Positions 1 to 11,400 of a DNA stretch of 64,000 bases are shown in pieces. A program made the translations under genes and the position numbers. Location of the stretch: the NCBI GenBank assembly GCA_965153355.1, contig OZ231126.1:65534001-65598000 (forward strand), read 5' to 3'. Every line of letters starts with the position of its first letter. Within the stretch, counting starts at the first letter, position 1. The DNA comes from Flaccisagitta enflata. Its lineage: Eukaryota > Chaetognatha > Sagittoidea > Aphragmophora. The notes under the pieces were generated by a model. The model ran no database searches. It saw only the letters and a list, made by a program, of their open reading frames with translations, and had not been told where the DNA came from.

Positions 1-347
1 TTGACGAGGTGTTGGAGCTTCCGGAGTGACCCGCTCGTCTCTGTAATGGAGAAGGCGCAGGTGATGTGGTCGTTCCATGATGCTTGCTAATTTTTTTTAC
101 CTTACAGATTCGTTTTTATATATAGTTAGTAACTTATTTATTTTGTCTTGTTTTGTTTGGTTCCTTGGAACATGTACATTTTTGTTGTGTTTGTTTTAGA
201 CATGGTCTTTTTAGTCATTATTACGAATACTTTCGTATGACATGTTTTAGTAGTATGCCCCCACTTATTATTTTCCACTCTCAAGTCAAATCCCAGGCTT
301 GTGCTCCAAGGCCCGTTCCTTTCCCCCTTTTTAACTTTTTCAAACAG

Positions 348-488
348 GGCGCCTCAACCTCCTCGCCGCCCTCGTCTCCATCCGCGTCATCGTTGATCGT
401 TGAAAATTTGCTGGTGGTGGATCCTTTCCGGACGGGAGTCATCATTCGTGCAGTAGTCGATCTGTTGATAGTTGGGGTGGGGATATAA
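348..488 (+). CDS. possible exon, Ser/Pro-rich start (hypothetical)
   Basis: A strong splice acceptor (pyrimidine-rich tract ending AAACAG at 347) precedes a GC-richer stretch open to the TAA at 486-488. The first residues are Ala/Ser/Pro-rich, then hydrophobic. Another frame of the same stretch reads as an RG/RGG-rich peptide (about 440-525) ending at a GTAAAT donor-like site, so the frame is undecided. I recognise no family. It could belong with the exon candidates at 1187, 1398 and 2169. Bases 1-347 are otherwise T-rich and look like intron or UTR. Confidence 0.22.
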   Translation, partial: GASTSSPPSSPSASSLIVENLLVVDPFRTGVIIRAVVDLLIVGVGI

Positions 489-1186
489 GAGGCGGTGGAC
501 GGGGGGAGGGGCGGGGCGGTGTCTCTGTAAATTTTTCAAGGAAGGTAGTATCGGTTTTTAGTAGGGTTTCCCCGACCGGAAACTAGTGTCGGATTTTTGA
601 AATGTGAAATTCCAAAAATGGGGCAGAATGTTAGAAATGTATGTCCGTCCGTCTATTAGGTATGTGTGCTTTTGTTTCTTTTGCGTGCCTTTGGCTTTCT
701 CTTTCTTATTATTCAATGCCGGTGTCTTTTGTTTCTCGCCATTTTTATAATGAACGCTAGATGGGTAACCATATGGTTAGCCTTGTATTTTGTGCCATTT
801 GTTTTACTACGTAGACGAACATACGTAACTCGTCTTCGTGTCGTCCAATTTTGGATTGATTGTTTTTATTATTTACGGCATTGCTTCCTAGAAGTGATTG
901 ATTGATTTTTCGTGATTGATTGAATGCGCCCTTAGGTTCACTAATTTCAATAATCTCTCATCTTTTTATCAGATAAACTTATGAACGGACAATTAACGTT
1001 AGTTTGACATCGACAGACTGTGGGTTGAAACCAACGAAAGTGGGCCTAAAAGTAAGTTTTATAGACGCGTCTTTGCTTTTATTAACTTTGTTTTTATCTT
1101 GTCTTCCGGTCTGTTATTTTTGTCTTTTGCTTTTTTGCATTTTTATCGCCGGATTTTAGTATGGTTTTTATCGCTTGCCCGATCAG

Positions 1187-1241
1187 CTTACTATGGGGAT
1201 GATATGGATGAATTTAATGGGATAGGCCGGGGCAGGGGCAG
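1187..1241 (+). CDS. possible small exon encoding a DDMDEFNG-RGRGR peptide
   Basis: The segment follows an acceptor (…GATCAG, ending 1186) and ends at a GTATTA donor; an alternative donor GTGGCA lies 9 nt further on. In between it encodes an acidic stretch followed by Gly-Arg repeats (GRGRGR), typical of RNA-binding low-complexity tails. It sits in AT-rich, intron-like DNA on the same strand as neighbouring exon candidates. Exon length and joining phase cannot be settled from genomic sequence alone. Bases 489-1186 hold nothing else that I recognise. Confidence 0.25.
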
Positions 1242-1397
1242 GTATTATCAGGTGGCATGGGCTCTGAAGAAGATGAACATGTTGTCATGTGCTGTTTCTG
1301 TCCTTTATTGTGTCCTGTCTCGATTTCATGTTATCTTTTGCGTTTGCTGATCACCATTAACGCCCACTTTCCCTTTCATTTTTCCCCCTCTCTTCAG

Positions 1398-1601
1398 TTG
1401 TTGAAATTTTTATGGAATAAACGAGACGATCGCCTTCCTATTTTCCAATCGGCCAACTTTCTTTCACCACAAGTCGTCAGTCAGATAGACGCTCATAGAC
1501 AGTGCCAGTTGAAACTCGTGGGCGTAAATTATAGACAGTATTTTTGTATTCCAGATGTAATTTCCATTCATTTGATAAGTCGCACTGTATATTTTCCTTA
1601 A
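1398..1601 (+). CDS. possible exon, unrecognised protein
   Basis: One of the best acceptors in the window (a long C/T tract ending TCTTCAG at 1397) leads into a frame open for 68 codons to the TAA at 1599-1601. The peptide is mixed and basic (LLKFLWNKRDDRLPIFQSAN…). Its last dozen codons run into the palindromic MITE at 1571-1694, so either the insertion supplied the stop codon or the true exon ends earlier, for example at the GTAAAT near 1523. No domain recognised. Confidence 0.3.
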   Translation: MLKFLWNKRDDRLPIFQSANFLSPQVVSQIDAHRQCQLKLVGVNYRQYFCIPDVISIHLISRTVYFP

Positions 1602-1694
1602 AAAATAGAAATTTCAATTCTTAAGCTACCGTTAAAGATTAGTAACGGTAGCTTTTTTATTTTTTCATAAAAATATACAGTGCGACCTATCAAA
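1571..1694. mobile_element. short palindromic MITE
   Basis: Near-perfect terminal inverted repeats of about 24 bp (TTTGATAAGTCGCACTGTAT… and its complement) enclose a second hairpin in which AAGCTACCGTTA pairs with TAACGGTAGCTT. The whole 124 bp folds on itself. There is no coding capacity, and no clear target duplication could be assigned. Confidence 0.7.
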
Positions 1695-1919
1695 TAAAAG
1701 GATTATATCAGAAATTCAAAAATACTATCAAAAAATATTTTCAACTTACCTAGTTAATTCTACATGCAAAATAAGATATAAAACTGTTAATTTTTGATTT
1801 TTTTCAAAAAGTGCCAGATGAAATATTTTTTAATGATCGGATATTGATTCCTGCACCTTAAAACTATACAAAACAATAGAGAAACTTACAGTAATCCAAA
1901 AATCGTCCTGGCGGTTCCT

Positions 1920-2006
1920 AGGATGCATAGTGACCGACGAATGGACCAACAGACGGACAGGCCTTTGGACGGACAAAGCCTCTTATAGAGATGCGTGGAC
2001 GCATCT
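1920..2006 (-). mobile_element. HINE-like element, hairpin end (GATGCG subfamily)
   Basis: GACC/GACGGAC-type microsatellite, then ACAAAGCCTCTTATAG, then the terminal hairpin AGATGCGTGGACGCATCT (1989-2006) followed by AAAAA. This is the same end as in about fifteen other copies in the window. The far end is not recognisable here. Confidence 0.65.
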
Positions 2007-2168
2007 AAAAACCGCCATATAAGGTTTTTTTTTGGCCATGGTTACAAATTTCGTGAATGGGAGACGGACTGTGCCGACGATTTGTATCATTGATAAAACC
2101 TTCAGTCTTATTTCACCAGAATTAAGCATCACACAACTTTTCAAACATCGAACACTTGTTTCCTACAG

Positions 2169-2338
2169 CAGAACCTGAAGGTCGATTGTCCACATTTCCC
2201 ACGACGTCCAGATACGTTCCATCAGGAAACTCCACGTCGCCGAAAGAGGCTTCATATTCCCCGGGTGCCAATAAGAATGTCACCCGCGTCAACTCGTTTT
2301 CAAGAGCATACTGCGACCATCAAGATGTTTATAATTAA
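2169..2338 (+). CDS. probable terminal exon, Ser/Thr/Pro-rich tail
   Basis: The acceptor TTTCCTACAG (ending 2168) is followed by a 55-codon frame ending at the TAA at 2336-2338. The peptide is rich in Ser, Thr, Pro and Tyr, resembling an unstructured C-terminal tail, with no recognised domain. A second frame is also open, to 2462, and would give a more basic then hydrophobic tail; its phase 0 would fit the upstream candidate at 1398. The choice of frame is therefore uncertain. Confidence 0.4.
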
Positions 2339-2477
2339 TATACACCTCCTAAAACGATTCAAGTTTGGTATCTTTGCATCAACGTTAACAGTAATGGCGG
2401 CTGTCGCCGTGAGGCAAGAAGTTGTAAGCATTGGTCACTTTTCACCAAGCTTTTACTTTTAGTCCCTGAATTTTTTT

Positions 2478-2586
2478 AGTCGCGAACACGCGACTCTAGA
2501 ACCTGCTGTGTCGGTCGGTCCATCACATTCTGATTTTTTGCTCCTGCCTACCCGTCCGCGACTGAAGGGGAGTGTATACGGCCTTG
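2478..2586 (+). mobile_element. complete short HINE-like element
   Basis: Starts after a T run with the hairpin AGTCGCGAACACGCGACT (2478-2495), has a short GTCGGTCGGTCC tract, then CTCCTGCCTACCCG…CGCGACT, and ends GTGTATACGGCCTTG before TTTTT. Both characteristic ends are present in only 109 bp, making it the smallest complete copy seen. Confidence 0.75.
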
Positions 2587-2631
2587 TTTTTGTTAGATCA
2601 AATCAAGAGCAATTGTATGTATTGATTGCAC

Positions 2632-3060
2632 TAAAATTCAGAGAAAAATAGAACTGAGCTCAATAAGTTAGATGAGCTAAAATACTCAATGTCACTCAAC
2701 CAGATATCCAGCTATGTCCACTGAAATGCTATTTTGTATTTGAATGCTCAATTAAAACTTTTATTCATCTTATTTAAAATCAGAAAAAAAGATTAAGTTA
2801 AATAAGCTAAATGAGCTAGAATACTTAAAAACACCCTCACAGATGAGCAGCTTTGCTCACTGACATGCATTCTTATATCTGCTTGCTAAAACATGTATCA
2901 AGATATTCATTCATCTATTGCATTTAAAATTAGAAGAAAAAAAAGATTAAGCTAAATTAACTAAAATGCTCAGAAACATCCTCACAAATGAGCAGCCATG
3001 CTCAAAAATATGTTTTCATGTATTTTCATGCTCAGACAAACATAAATACCCTACCTAAAA
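2632..3060 (+). repeat. three diverged ~157-bp tandem copies
   Basis: Three successive blocks share AAGCTAAATGAGCTAGAATA-like, CCTCACAnATGAGCAGC-like and GATTAAGYTAAAT-like segments at a spacing of about 155-160 bp. AT-rich and non-coding. Confidence 0.6.
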
Positions 3061-3099
3061 TCATAAAAAATCGAATAAAATTGATTTGAATTTTTTATA

Positions 3100-3317
3100 T
3101 ATAAATCTTTAAAAATTTATAACGCAAAAAATATTTGTTGTAGATCATTCTGCTTGGAGCCAAATGAAAGAGAAATATCAAATTTACTTACCCTGTTAAT
3201 TTTGTTAGAAAAACCAATCACCCGGATATATTTCACATCTTTCTAATAAGAAAATAAAAACCCTATTTCTCTCGAATATGTCAAAAAGTCGAAGACTGAC
3301 TTCGACTTTTTTCCCAA
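3100..3317 (+). mobile_element. interspersed element 'family 3' (terminal AAAAAGTCGAA hairpin)
   Basis: An AT-rich body containing GATCATTCTGCTTGGAGCC and AAATGAAAGAGAAA ends with a perfect hairpin, AAAAAGTCGAAG…CTTCGACTTTTTT (about 3283-3312). The same body and hairpin recur at 33395, 33895, 49255 and, reversed, 56823. Confidence 0.6.
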
Positions 3318-3351
3318 CAACGGACAACCACGAAATAGCTAGAACGAACGA

Positions 3352-3427
3352 AATACGTTACTTTTGCTTTACGTTACGTTACTTTTGCTTTACGTTACGT
3401 TACTCTTGTTTTACGTTACGTTCACTA
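3352..3427 (+). repeat. tandem repeat, ~24-bp unit
   Basis: Four near-identical units built on TACGTTACGTTACTTTTGCT. It ends about 10 bp before an AACTTTTGCAG sequence. Confidence 0.8.
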
Positions 3428-3632
3428 ACTTTTGCAGCCGATTGAAGATCTAAGAAGCAGGAGGGTCCTCGGCTTCCTACTAGGAAAACGTCGTCGAAGA
3501 ATCGAATCGAGTCAAACGCGGGGCTCGATGATATCGCGTCAAAATAGAGCGAGTGATTCAATTCTTTTAGGAACAGCCACAACTTTAGAGAGATCGAAAA
3601 TGATCGAATTTAGTCGGCATTTCTGTACTTAC

Positions 3633-4646
3633 CTGATTCTAACCAATCTCTGACAAAAACTGGACTTATGCATCAATCGCTGTAGTGATAATTGATAAAT
3701 AAGCGTAAAAGTTTTACCCTCTTTCAATCAAACACGCACCGTGGGATGGAACGGCATGGTAGCGATATTCACGTTGTCGTCCTCCAATTGCTTCATGTAT
3801 TTCGCGACGTGGCCATTTGCAGAAATGGTTTTGATTTCATCACCGGCGCCACCGATGCCCGAGGACGCCGGATTTTCCATCTTGAAAACGGCGCGAGCTG
3901 AATCTAGATGCGCTTCTTGAAAGGAGGCGTCGAAACGCAGAGCTTCGTCCGCCGCGTCCAAGGCGCCTTTGACATCCGCAAAATACGACACGCACGTGGA
4001 ATGGAACACCTTCAAATCGGCCGCAACCTGAGTGGATTCATATTCAACAGGAACATGGCTATCAATTCGGCCTAAACTGCTCAACTGACAAAAACACAGT
4101 GTTTAACACACGTTCGGACCTTCTGGGCGTTGGAAGTTGTTGACGCGGCCAAAGATTTGAGCAGGTCAACGTGAGTAGCGTGTTTTTTCTTGTGACGCTT
4201 CGGCACTTCTTCCCAAATATCGCGCAGCCGCTTCTCGGTGACGCCCGCTCGTTCGAGACGACATCGTGAAATAGACGACCAGACTTCCGCGGCACACCGT
4301 CGAATATGCGTGAATGTGGCCAACGACGTCGATACCAGCTCATCACCGTCACAGTCAACAGTGAATTCCTGCTCGTTAAAGGAAGCTTCATCCACTCCGC
4401 GCTCGATATGGGGGTCATCTTCTTCCACGTTGGCGTTGTGATCCAGACGCGGCTTTTCTTTGGCGTTTCCTCGACTCGAATTCGCGACGACAGATGCTGA
4501 CTCCAGCAGCCGCAGCGCGGCATCGCGCTGACCTCGACTTTCTACCTCCGCTGCGCGGACTTTGATCGGGCAAATCTGGCATGCTAAACCTACTTCCTCT
4601 TCGGAAATCGTCCTCGGGCTCTTCTCGCCTTGTAAAAGCTCGTACT
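3633..4646 (-). CDS. three-exon fragment of an unrecognised protein gene
   Basis: Minus-strand exons are inferred at 4646-4120, 4084-3740 and 3679-3633. The first begins after an acceptor ending GACAG and is open for about 175 codons, with a charged helical region (VRAAEVESRGQRDAALRLLE), an acidic stretch and a basic KRHKKK motif. It ends CAGAAG|GTCCGA. The next intron is only 35 nt (4085-4119) and phase 0. Exon two (115 codons) contains a TPR-like helical pair (DVKGALDAADEALRFD…EAHLDSARAVFK) and ends at GTGCGT. Exon three is 47 nt and ends at a consensus GTAAGT (3627-3632). Phases agree across both introns, and codon choice is GC-rich compared with the flanks, which supports real coding. The first and last exons lie outside what I could define. 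Confidence 0.6.
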
Positions 4647-4654
4647 CTGTCTAT

Positions 4655-5885
4655 TTTGAGACAAAAAGATTGGTTTGCGCTTGCATATTGAAAATTCTTC
4701 AAGCTTCATGTACGGAAGTACGTTTGGACCAAAAGATGACATTTACAAGGAATGGGGGGGTCGGCAGCCTAAGAACTACACAGCTTCCAAAATTCTTGTC
4801 TCAAAATAATTGCGGTAAATATGGACCGGAAGTAATGTGCTGGTAACGACTGCGACTGATTTTTGCGTCATGATTGCCTTCCTGAGCTGTGGTTGACCAA
4901 TAAGGCCTAAACGATGATCAAAGTTGTGGGGGGTATTGTTGTTGATAGCGGATTTTTCATGGTAAGATCTAAAGGATCGAAGACACGTTTAACGTAAATG
5001 AGTCACTGCCTTACTCAAAGATACTAACGTAGTAAGCTACACACCCTCTATCATTGAACATCTCCAGTACTTGACGTTGACTTAGTCTAGGATTATTACC
5101 CACAAGAGAAACAAAATTGTTGACAAAGCGTAGGAAGCTAATGATGCAACTGCCATTCTAGCTTTTGACCAGCTCACACAAACACTATCGGATGCCACTA
5201 GATAATTTCAACCGACGATGAGACTGGATAATTTTATTGATGACAAGGTGCCAATTCCGCACATACGTTTTGCAAAATAACAAAAATTACACTTTTAAAT
5301 GTAATAAACATGTTGAATCGGCTTTACAGTCTGTAATTGTAAAGCAACCGCAACCGCCAAACAAATGATATAGCTTCAGCTACGAGAATAAGCGGCACAG
5401 AAATGGATTAAAAGCGGGACATTCCCGTTAACTAGCGATTGTGTGATAGCGACTTCCATACTATTGACACCCATACTAGCGTAGAAGCAACCAAACGTGA
5501 AAAAAAGGGCTATAAAACCTCGAAATATGTTGTACATAGCATTGGATAGGTTTAAAAACCCAGAAAACAAAAAAAATGGCTTGGAAATACAGTGTTTACA
5601 GCTTACAAATACATAAAAATGACTAAACATCCATCAGTTGATCAATTTGTTCATCACACTCAGTTTAAAGGTATGAAAATGTGCATTTTAGGTGCTGCGT
5701 TTATGTACGTGTGTATGTATATATAAGTGTGTTTATGAGTGTGTTTGTGTGAGCGTGCATATGTGTGCGCGTGCGTGCGTGTATATGTGTGTGCATGCGT
5801 TTAGTGGGTGGCGCTGTATGTCCATCCCCACCAAGTTTCGAGCCAATTTTGGCAACATCGGCAGGCTTGCAATTATCTCAAACCC
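4655..5885. other. no supported gene
   Basis: AT-rich, largely unique sequence. Open frames here (for example minus 5376-5630) are short, hydrophobic and lack splice or codon support. A TG-rich, alternating purine-pyrimidine stretch lies at 5700-5805 and could adopt Z-DNA. Confidence 0.5.
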
Positions 5886-5896
5886 ACTGATGCACT

Positions 5897-6409
5897 CGGG
5901 TGTGTCAATATGCAAAAGGTTTTTTAATCAAATGGTCATCATCAGGGATTGTTAGGACATTGATTCTAAGATACTTACCGTTTTTTTTTTTTCCAAATTT
6001 CATTCATCTTCCATTTTTTTCTAAATCCTCATTTAGCCCCTAATTTGTATATTGTAGTGCACGTGGTTTTGCACCTGGATTATTGATTGCAAGGTGATGA
6101 ATCAAAGCACATTGGTTCTTTTATTCTTTATACTGTAAAAAATTAGTCAAAATCTTCTGCTTTTATGCAAGATGATTTAGTAATAGAAAAAAGATAATTT
6201 TTAGAATGATTTATTAGTCTCATTTTCAACAAAACTGGGTGCAGTCGCTAAAAGTATATATATTTTTAACAATCTTTACATGCGCTAAAAAAACGGAAGA
6301 TAATTGAAATCGGAAAAAATAAAAACGGTAAGTGTCTTATAATTCGTGTCTTCATACTCCCTGATGATGATGAGCTGATCGAAAGACCTTTTGCATATTG
6401 ACACACCCG
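5897..6409. mobile_element. Mutator-like MITE with 11-bp target duplication
   Basis: Terminal inverted repeats begin CGGGTGTGTCAATATGCAAA and continue imperfectly for over 60 bp. The element is flanked by identical copies of ACTGATGCACT at 5886-5896 and 6410-6420. An 11-bp duplication with long inverted termini suits Mutator-like elements. The 513-bp body has no coding capacity. Confidence 0.8.
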
Positions 6410-6420
6410 ACTGATGCACT

Positions 6421-6985
6421 CACTTTGCCACTGGAGTACATTATTATCATTAAGGACATTTAAAAGTTTAAATATGTTTCAATTAACATAAATCTTCATT
6501 GACAGAAAAAAAACAAGCTTTTTCTTAACTGTGAATATCAAAAAATGTAAACTTCCAGCCCAAAAACAGCTCAACGTTCTAGAATAATCCCAAATCAAAT
6601 TACTTAATTCAATTTTTTCCATTTCTTTCGCTTGAACATGTGACGCACAACGCGAAATCACTATAGATTACCTTCCAGTTTCTGAGCAAAGACCCTGTGT
6701 CTAGACCATGAGAATTTGGCTTTTCCTGACCTCTCTATTTAGTGAAACTATCATATAACCACTTCACTACAATCGGTTGATGATACACATTCATTCATGC
6801 AACATAACACTGTCAATTTAAGGCCAGGAGTAAAGTCGCCCTCAAAGCTTCCAGATTCTTTCAGATTCTTCTGGTTTCTTTCAGATTCTTCAGACCCTAG
6901 TTCTGAAGCTTTCATTCTACATGTTCTTTTTTCGTTAAGGATCTTCCGCGCGCACTGCTCACTGCGAAAGTAGAATCATTGACAA
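6421..6985. other. no gene; CAGATTCTT motifs near 3' edge
   Basis: Mostly unique AT-rich DNA. At 6851-6900, repeated CAGATTCTT/TCAGATTCTTC motifs mirror the GAAGAATCTGACAG repeats at 14230-14266 beyond the other edge of the minisatellite block, so the inverted symmetry may reach this far. Confidence 0.4.
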
Positions 6986-6989
6986 TCGC

Positions 6990-6993
6990 ACCT

Positions 6994-7031
<38 letters not shown>
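6990..7031 (+). repeat. (GA)n microsatellite
   Basis: Uninterrupted GA dinucleotides directly abut the start of the 20-bp minisatellite. Confidence 0.95.
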
Positions 7032-7034
<3 letters not shown>

Positions 7035-9012
7035 ACCCCCGCAAGTGTCCACTCCCCCTGCAAGTGTCCACTCCCCCCCCGCAAGTGTTGACTACCCCCC
7101 GCAAGTGTTGACTACCCCCTGCAAGTGTTGACTACCCCCTGCAAGTGTTGACTACCCACCACAAGTGTTGACTACCCCCCACAAGTGTGGACTACCCCCC
7201 TCATGTGGACTACCCCCCACAAGGGTGGACTACCCCCCACAAGTGTGGACTACCCCCCACAAGTGTGGACTACCCCCCACAAGTGTGGACTACCCCCCAC
7301 AAGTGTGGACTACCCCCCACAAGTGTGGACTACCCTCCACAAGTGTGGACTACCCCCCACAAGTGTGGACTACCCCCCACAAGTGTGGACTACCCCCTGC
7401 AACAGTGGATAAGCCCCTTCAACAGTGGATAAGCCCCGGCCACAGTGGACTAGCCCCCGCAAGTGTCGACTAGCCCCCGCAAGTGTCAGCTACCCCCGGC
7501 AAGTGTCGACAACCCCCAGCAAGTGTCGACTACCCACAGCAAGTGTTGACTACCCCCAGCAAGTGTTGACTACCCTCCACAAGTGTGGACTACCCCCCAC
7601 AAGTGTGGACTACCCCCTGCAACAGTGGATAAGCCCCTTCAACAGTGGACTACCCCCAGCAAGTGTCGACTACCCCCAGCAAGTGTTGACTACCCTCCAC
7701 AAGTGTGGTCTACCCCCCACAAGTGTGGACTACCCCCTGCAACAGTGGATAAACCCCTTCAACAGTGGATTAGCCCCTGCAACAGTGGACTAGCCCCGGC
7801 AAGTGTCGACTACCCCCGGCAAGTGTCAGCTACCCCCTGCAAGTGTTGACTACCCCAAGCAAGTGTTGACTACCCCCCACAAGTGTGGACTACCCCCCAC
7901 AAGTGTGGACTACCCCCTGCAACAGTTGATAAGCCCGTTCAACAGTGGATTAGCCCCGGCAACAGTGGACTAGCCCCAGCAAGTGTTGGCTACCCCCGGC
8001 AAGTGTTGGCAACCCCTGGCAAGTGTTGGCAACCCCTGGCAAGCCTTGGCAACCCCCGGCAAGCCTTGGCAACCCCCGGCAAGTGTTGACTACCCCCGGC
8101 AAGTGTTGACTACCCCCAGCAAGTGTTGACTACCCCCAGCAAGTGTCAACTACCCCCAGCAAGGGTCGACTACCCCCAGCAAGTGTTGACAACCCCCTGC
8201 AAGTGTCGACTACCCCCAGCAAGGGTCGACTACCCCAAGCAAGTGTTGACTACCCCCAGCAAGTGTCGATTACCCCCAGCAAGTGTCGACTACCCCCCGC
8301 AAGTGTTGACTACCCCTTGCAAGTGTCAACTATCACCCGCAAGTGTCGACTACCCCCAGAAAGTGTTGACTACCCCCAGCAAGTGTCAACTACCCCCTGC
8401 AAGTGTCGACTACCCCCCGCAAGTGTTGACTACCCCCCGCAAGTGTTGACTACCCCCAGCAAGTGTTGACTACCCCCTGCAAGTGTGGACTACCCCCAGC
8501 AAGTGTGGACTACCCCTAGCAAGTGTCGACTACCCCCAGCAAGTGTTGACTACCCCCAGCAAGTGTTGACTACCCCCAGCAAGTGTCGACTACCCCCAGC
8601 AAGTGTGGACTACCCCCGCAAGTGTTGACTACCCCCAGCAAGTGTCGACTACCCCCGCAAGTGTCAACTACCACTCTGCAAGTGTTGACTACCCCCAGCA
8701 AGTGTTGACTACCCCCAGCAAGTGTCAACTACCCCTATAGTGTCGACACAACCTGCAAGTGTTGACTGCCCCACCAAGTGTCTGACTACCCCCGCAAGAG
8801 TGTCAACTACCCCCACAAGTGTCGACCCCCCGCAAGTGTAGAGCTACCCCTGCAGAATGTCAACAACCCCATAGTGTTGACTACCCCAAAAAGTGTTATT
8901 AACCCCAGCAAGTGTCAACTACCCCCCACCAAAGTGTCAACTATCACCAGCAAGTGTTGACTACCCCCAGCAAGTGTCAACTACCCCCTGTAAGTGTCGA
9001 CTACAACCTGCC
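7032..9012 (+). repeat. ~20-bp C-rich minisatellite, left arm
   Basis: About 100 copies of a unit like ACTACCCCCCACAAGTGTGG. Sub-blocks carry AACAGTGGATAAGCCCC variants and GGCAAGTGTTGGCAACCCC variants. Because 20 is not divisible by 3, all frames stay open and yield spurious repetitive peptides. The minus strand carries runs of 4-7 G every 20 nt. Copies become irregular after about 8600, typical of an array edge. Confidence 0.97.
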
Positions 9013-9159
9013 CACACATCTCTGGATACCCCCCCAAAGAGAATCGAAAATACCATTTTTTCTGACTGTGCTATTTGTCTTCAGGAACATGTGGGCTACT
9101 AAAAAAAACAAAAAACAAAAAAATTCTTCTGAAATTTTTTCATTTATTTCACTTTTTAT

Positions 9160-10190
9160 GTAAAAAAAGAGCATTTTTAGCACTTTTTAAGCATAAAATT
9201 GTTCATGCAGCTTAGAAAATCCAAAAAAATACTGGAAATGTATGGCAATAGATAGAATATACACGTTTTTACCCTTCATAAACAGTTTTTTTAGGTATCA
9301 TACAGATTAGAGCTTAAAAATGGCCTAAAATGACGAAATATGGTTTTTTTCAGTATTTTTCAGTCTAAATTTGTTTTTACAGCATTTTAACTCCCGAAAA
9401 ATCCTAGAAAAGTGTAGTAGTAGTCTGAGCTTAACTACTTTTACCCTGAACAATCAGTAAATTTTGATTTTTTTAAGTTTAGAGTTAAAAAATAGCTAAA
9501 AAATAATGAAATATTGTTTTTTTAAACATCTTAAAGCAAATAATTATTCATGCACTTTTATAAACCCAAAAAAATACTGGAAGTGTGTGGCAATAGATAA
9601 AATATACATGTTTTTACCTTTCACAAAAATTTTTTTTAGATACTTTAAAGATTAAAGTTTAAAAATAGCGTAAAAATGCCAAAATATGGTTTTTTTCAGC
9701 ATTTTTAAGTCTCAAATTTTTTAATATAGCATTTCAACTCCCAAAAATCCTAGAAATGTGTAGTGGTAGTCTATTGCCACACATTTCCAGTATTTTTTTG
9801 GGTTTATAAAAGTGCATGAATAATCATTTGCTTTAAGATGCTAAAAAAAACAATATTTTGCTATTCTTTACCCATTTTTTAACTCTAAACCTAAAAAAAT
9901 CAAATCTTACTGATTGTTCAGGGTAAAAATAGTTAAGCTCAGACTATTACTACACTTTTCTAAGATTTTTCGGGAGTTGAAATGCTGTAAAAACAAATTT
10001 AGACTGAAAAAAGTCATTTTTAGGCCATTTTTAAGCTCTAATCTGTATAATACTTAAAAAAACTGTTTATGAAGGGTAAAAACATGTATATTGGATCTTT
10101 TGCCATACATTTCCAGTATTTTTCTAAGCTGCATGAACAATTTTATAGTTAAAAAGTGCTAAAAATGCTCTTTTTTTACTTAAGCTTAAA
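9160..10190. repeat. ~1-kb imperfect palindrome
   Basis: The left arm (about 9165-9600) reappears as reverse complement in about 9775-10190, for example AATACTGGAAATGTATGGCA against its complement near 10090. Each arm also contains two direct sub-copies of the …ATACTGGAA…GGCAATAGATA module. AT-rich and non-coding. A transcript from either strand could form a long hairpin. Confidence 0.85.
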
Positions 10191-10192
10191 AA

Positions 10193-10980
10193 CAACAGTC
10201 CTCGACTGTAGTCTATTTGGTGTCCGACCCGGCTACTCAGTCTGACCCGGCTACTCAGTCTGACCCGGCTACCAATTGCAAAGTCCATGATGGCATACCT
10301 TGAAGTTCATGGTGGCATACCTTGCAGCCTATGATGGCATACCTTGAAGCCCATGATGGCATTCCTTGAAGTCCATGAAAGCAACAATAAAGATAACAAA
10401 AAATTTTCAAATTTTTCAAAACAAAAAAAAAATTTCAAAAAAAATTTTTTCAAAGAAAAAAAAAACTTTCAAAAAAAATTTTTTTTTTTCAAAAAAAAAA
10501 ATTTCAAATAAAAAGAAAAAAAAAATTTCAAAAAAAAAAATTTTTTTTCGAAAAAAAAAAATTTCTAAAGTCCAAGAATTAATGTTACTAGATACATCAT
10601 AAATACCCTTATATTTTCTAAACCAATACTCAGAATTATCTGAAATCTTGCAGGGGAGCTTTAATTGATGCAATAAACCTTCACAACAAGTTTGAACAAC
10701 ATTGGTGAACCTTTACTACCCTTCCCCTACGTAAATTGCACATGTCCAGGAATTAATATTACTACAAAAATAATAGGCAAAGGATATTAAATATTTATGA
10801 ATGTTGTTGAAAGTTGGTACACAGGTTAGTAATGCCTTAAAAATAACACTGACCAAGTTTCATCAACATCTGAGTTGTGGTTCTTAAGTTTTTAAGGGTT
10901 GACACAACAAACGACGACAACGACTCACTACACGATCAAGGCTATGTTATTGTCCTCGACGTAAACTGATCGTCGAGGAC
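10193..10980 (+). mobile_element. element with CTCGAC ends and terminal hairpin ('family 4')
   Basis: The left end carries CAGTCCTCGACTG. The right end is a perfect hairpin (GTCCTCGAC, 11-nt loop, GTCGAGGAC; 10952-10980) followed by AAAAA. The core holds an 18-bp repeat (GTCTGACCCGGCTACTCA, three copies) and about five ~22-bp repeats around CATGATGGCATACCTTGAAG, then alternating A-run/T-run DNA (10426-10565). The layout matches the GTCGCG family although the sequence differs. Confidence 0.6.
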
Positions 10981-11185
10981 AAAAAATTCTCAACTTATTA
11001 CTCCAAAAAAAAATGACAAAAATGGGTGGTTGGGCCAATTTTTGTTATTTTAGGTGAATTTTGGCGATTTTTGTAAAAATTGTCAAAAATTAGCCCTACC
11101 ACCTATTTTTGTTATTTTTTTCGGGATATAAGTAGTTGAGATCCCGAATTTTTTATTCTTGATTATGAATCCACAAACACAGAAT

Positions 11186-11400
11186 AATGTTGACTACCCC
11201 TTGCAGGTGTTGACTACCCCCCGCAAGTGTTGACAACCCCCGCAAGTGTTGACTACCCCCCGCAGAGTGTTGACGCCCCCACCAAGTGTTGACTACCCCC
11301 CGCAAGTGTTGATGCCCCCGCAGAGTGTGGCCAGCCCCTGCAAGAGTGGCGAGCAAAGCCCTGCCAGTGTCGACACTTGGCAAGGGGGTTTGTCTCACCA
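11186..11400 (+). repeat. 20-bp minisatellite, short plus-oriented block
   Basis: Copies of TTGACTACCCCCCGCAAGTG in the same orientation as the 7032-9012 array, ending at a GTGTCGACAC palindrome (about 11369) where the orientation flips. Confidence 0.85.

Noticed and set aside
7165-8469. Long overlapping ORFs with a VDYPPQVWTTPHKCGLP-type repeat
   Set aside because: The 20-bp repeat lacks stops, so every frame stays open. The same peptide appears in all three frames and there is no start, splice or codon signal.
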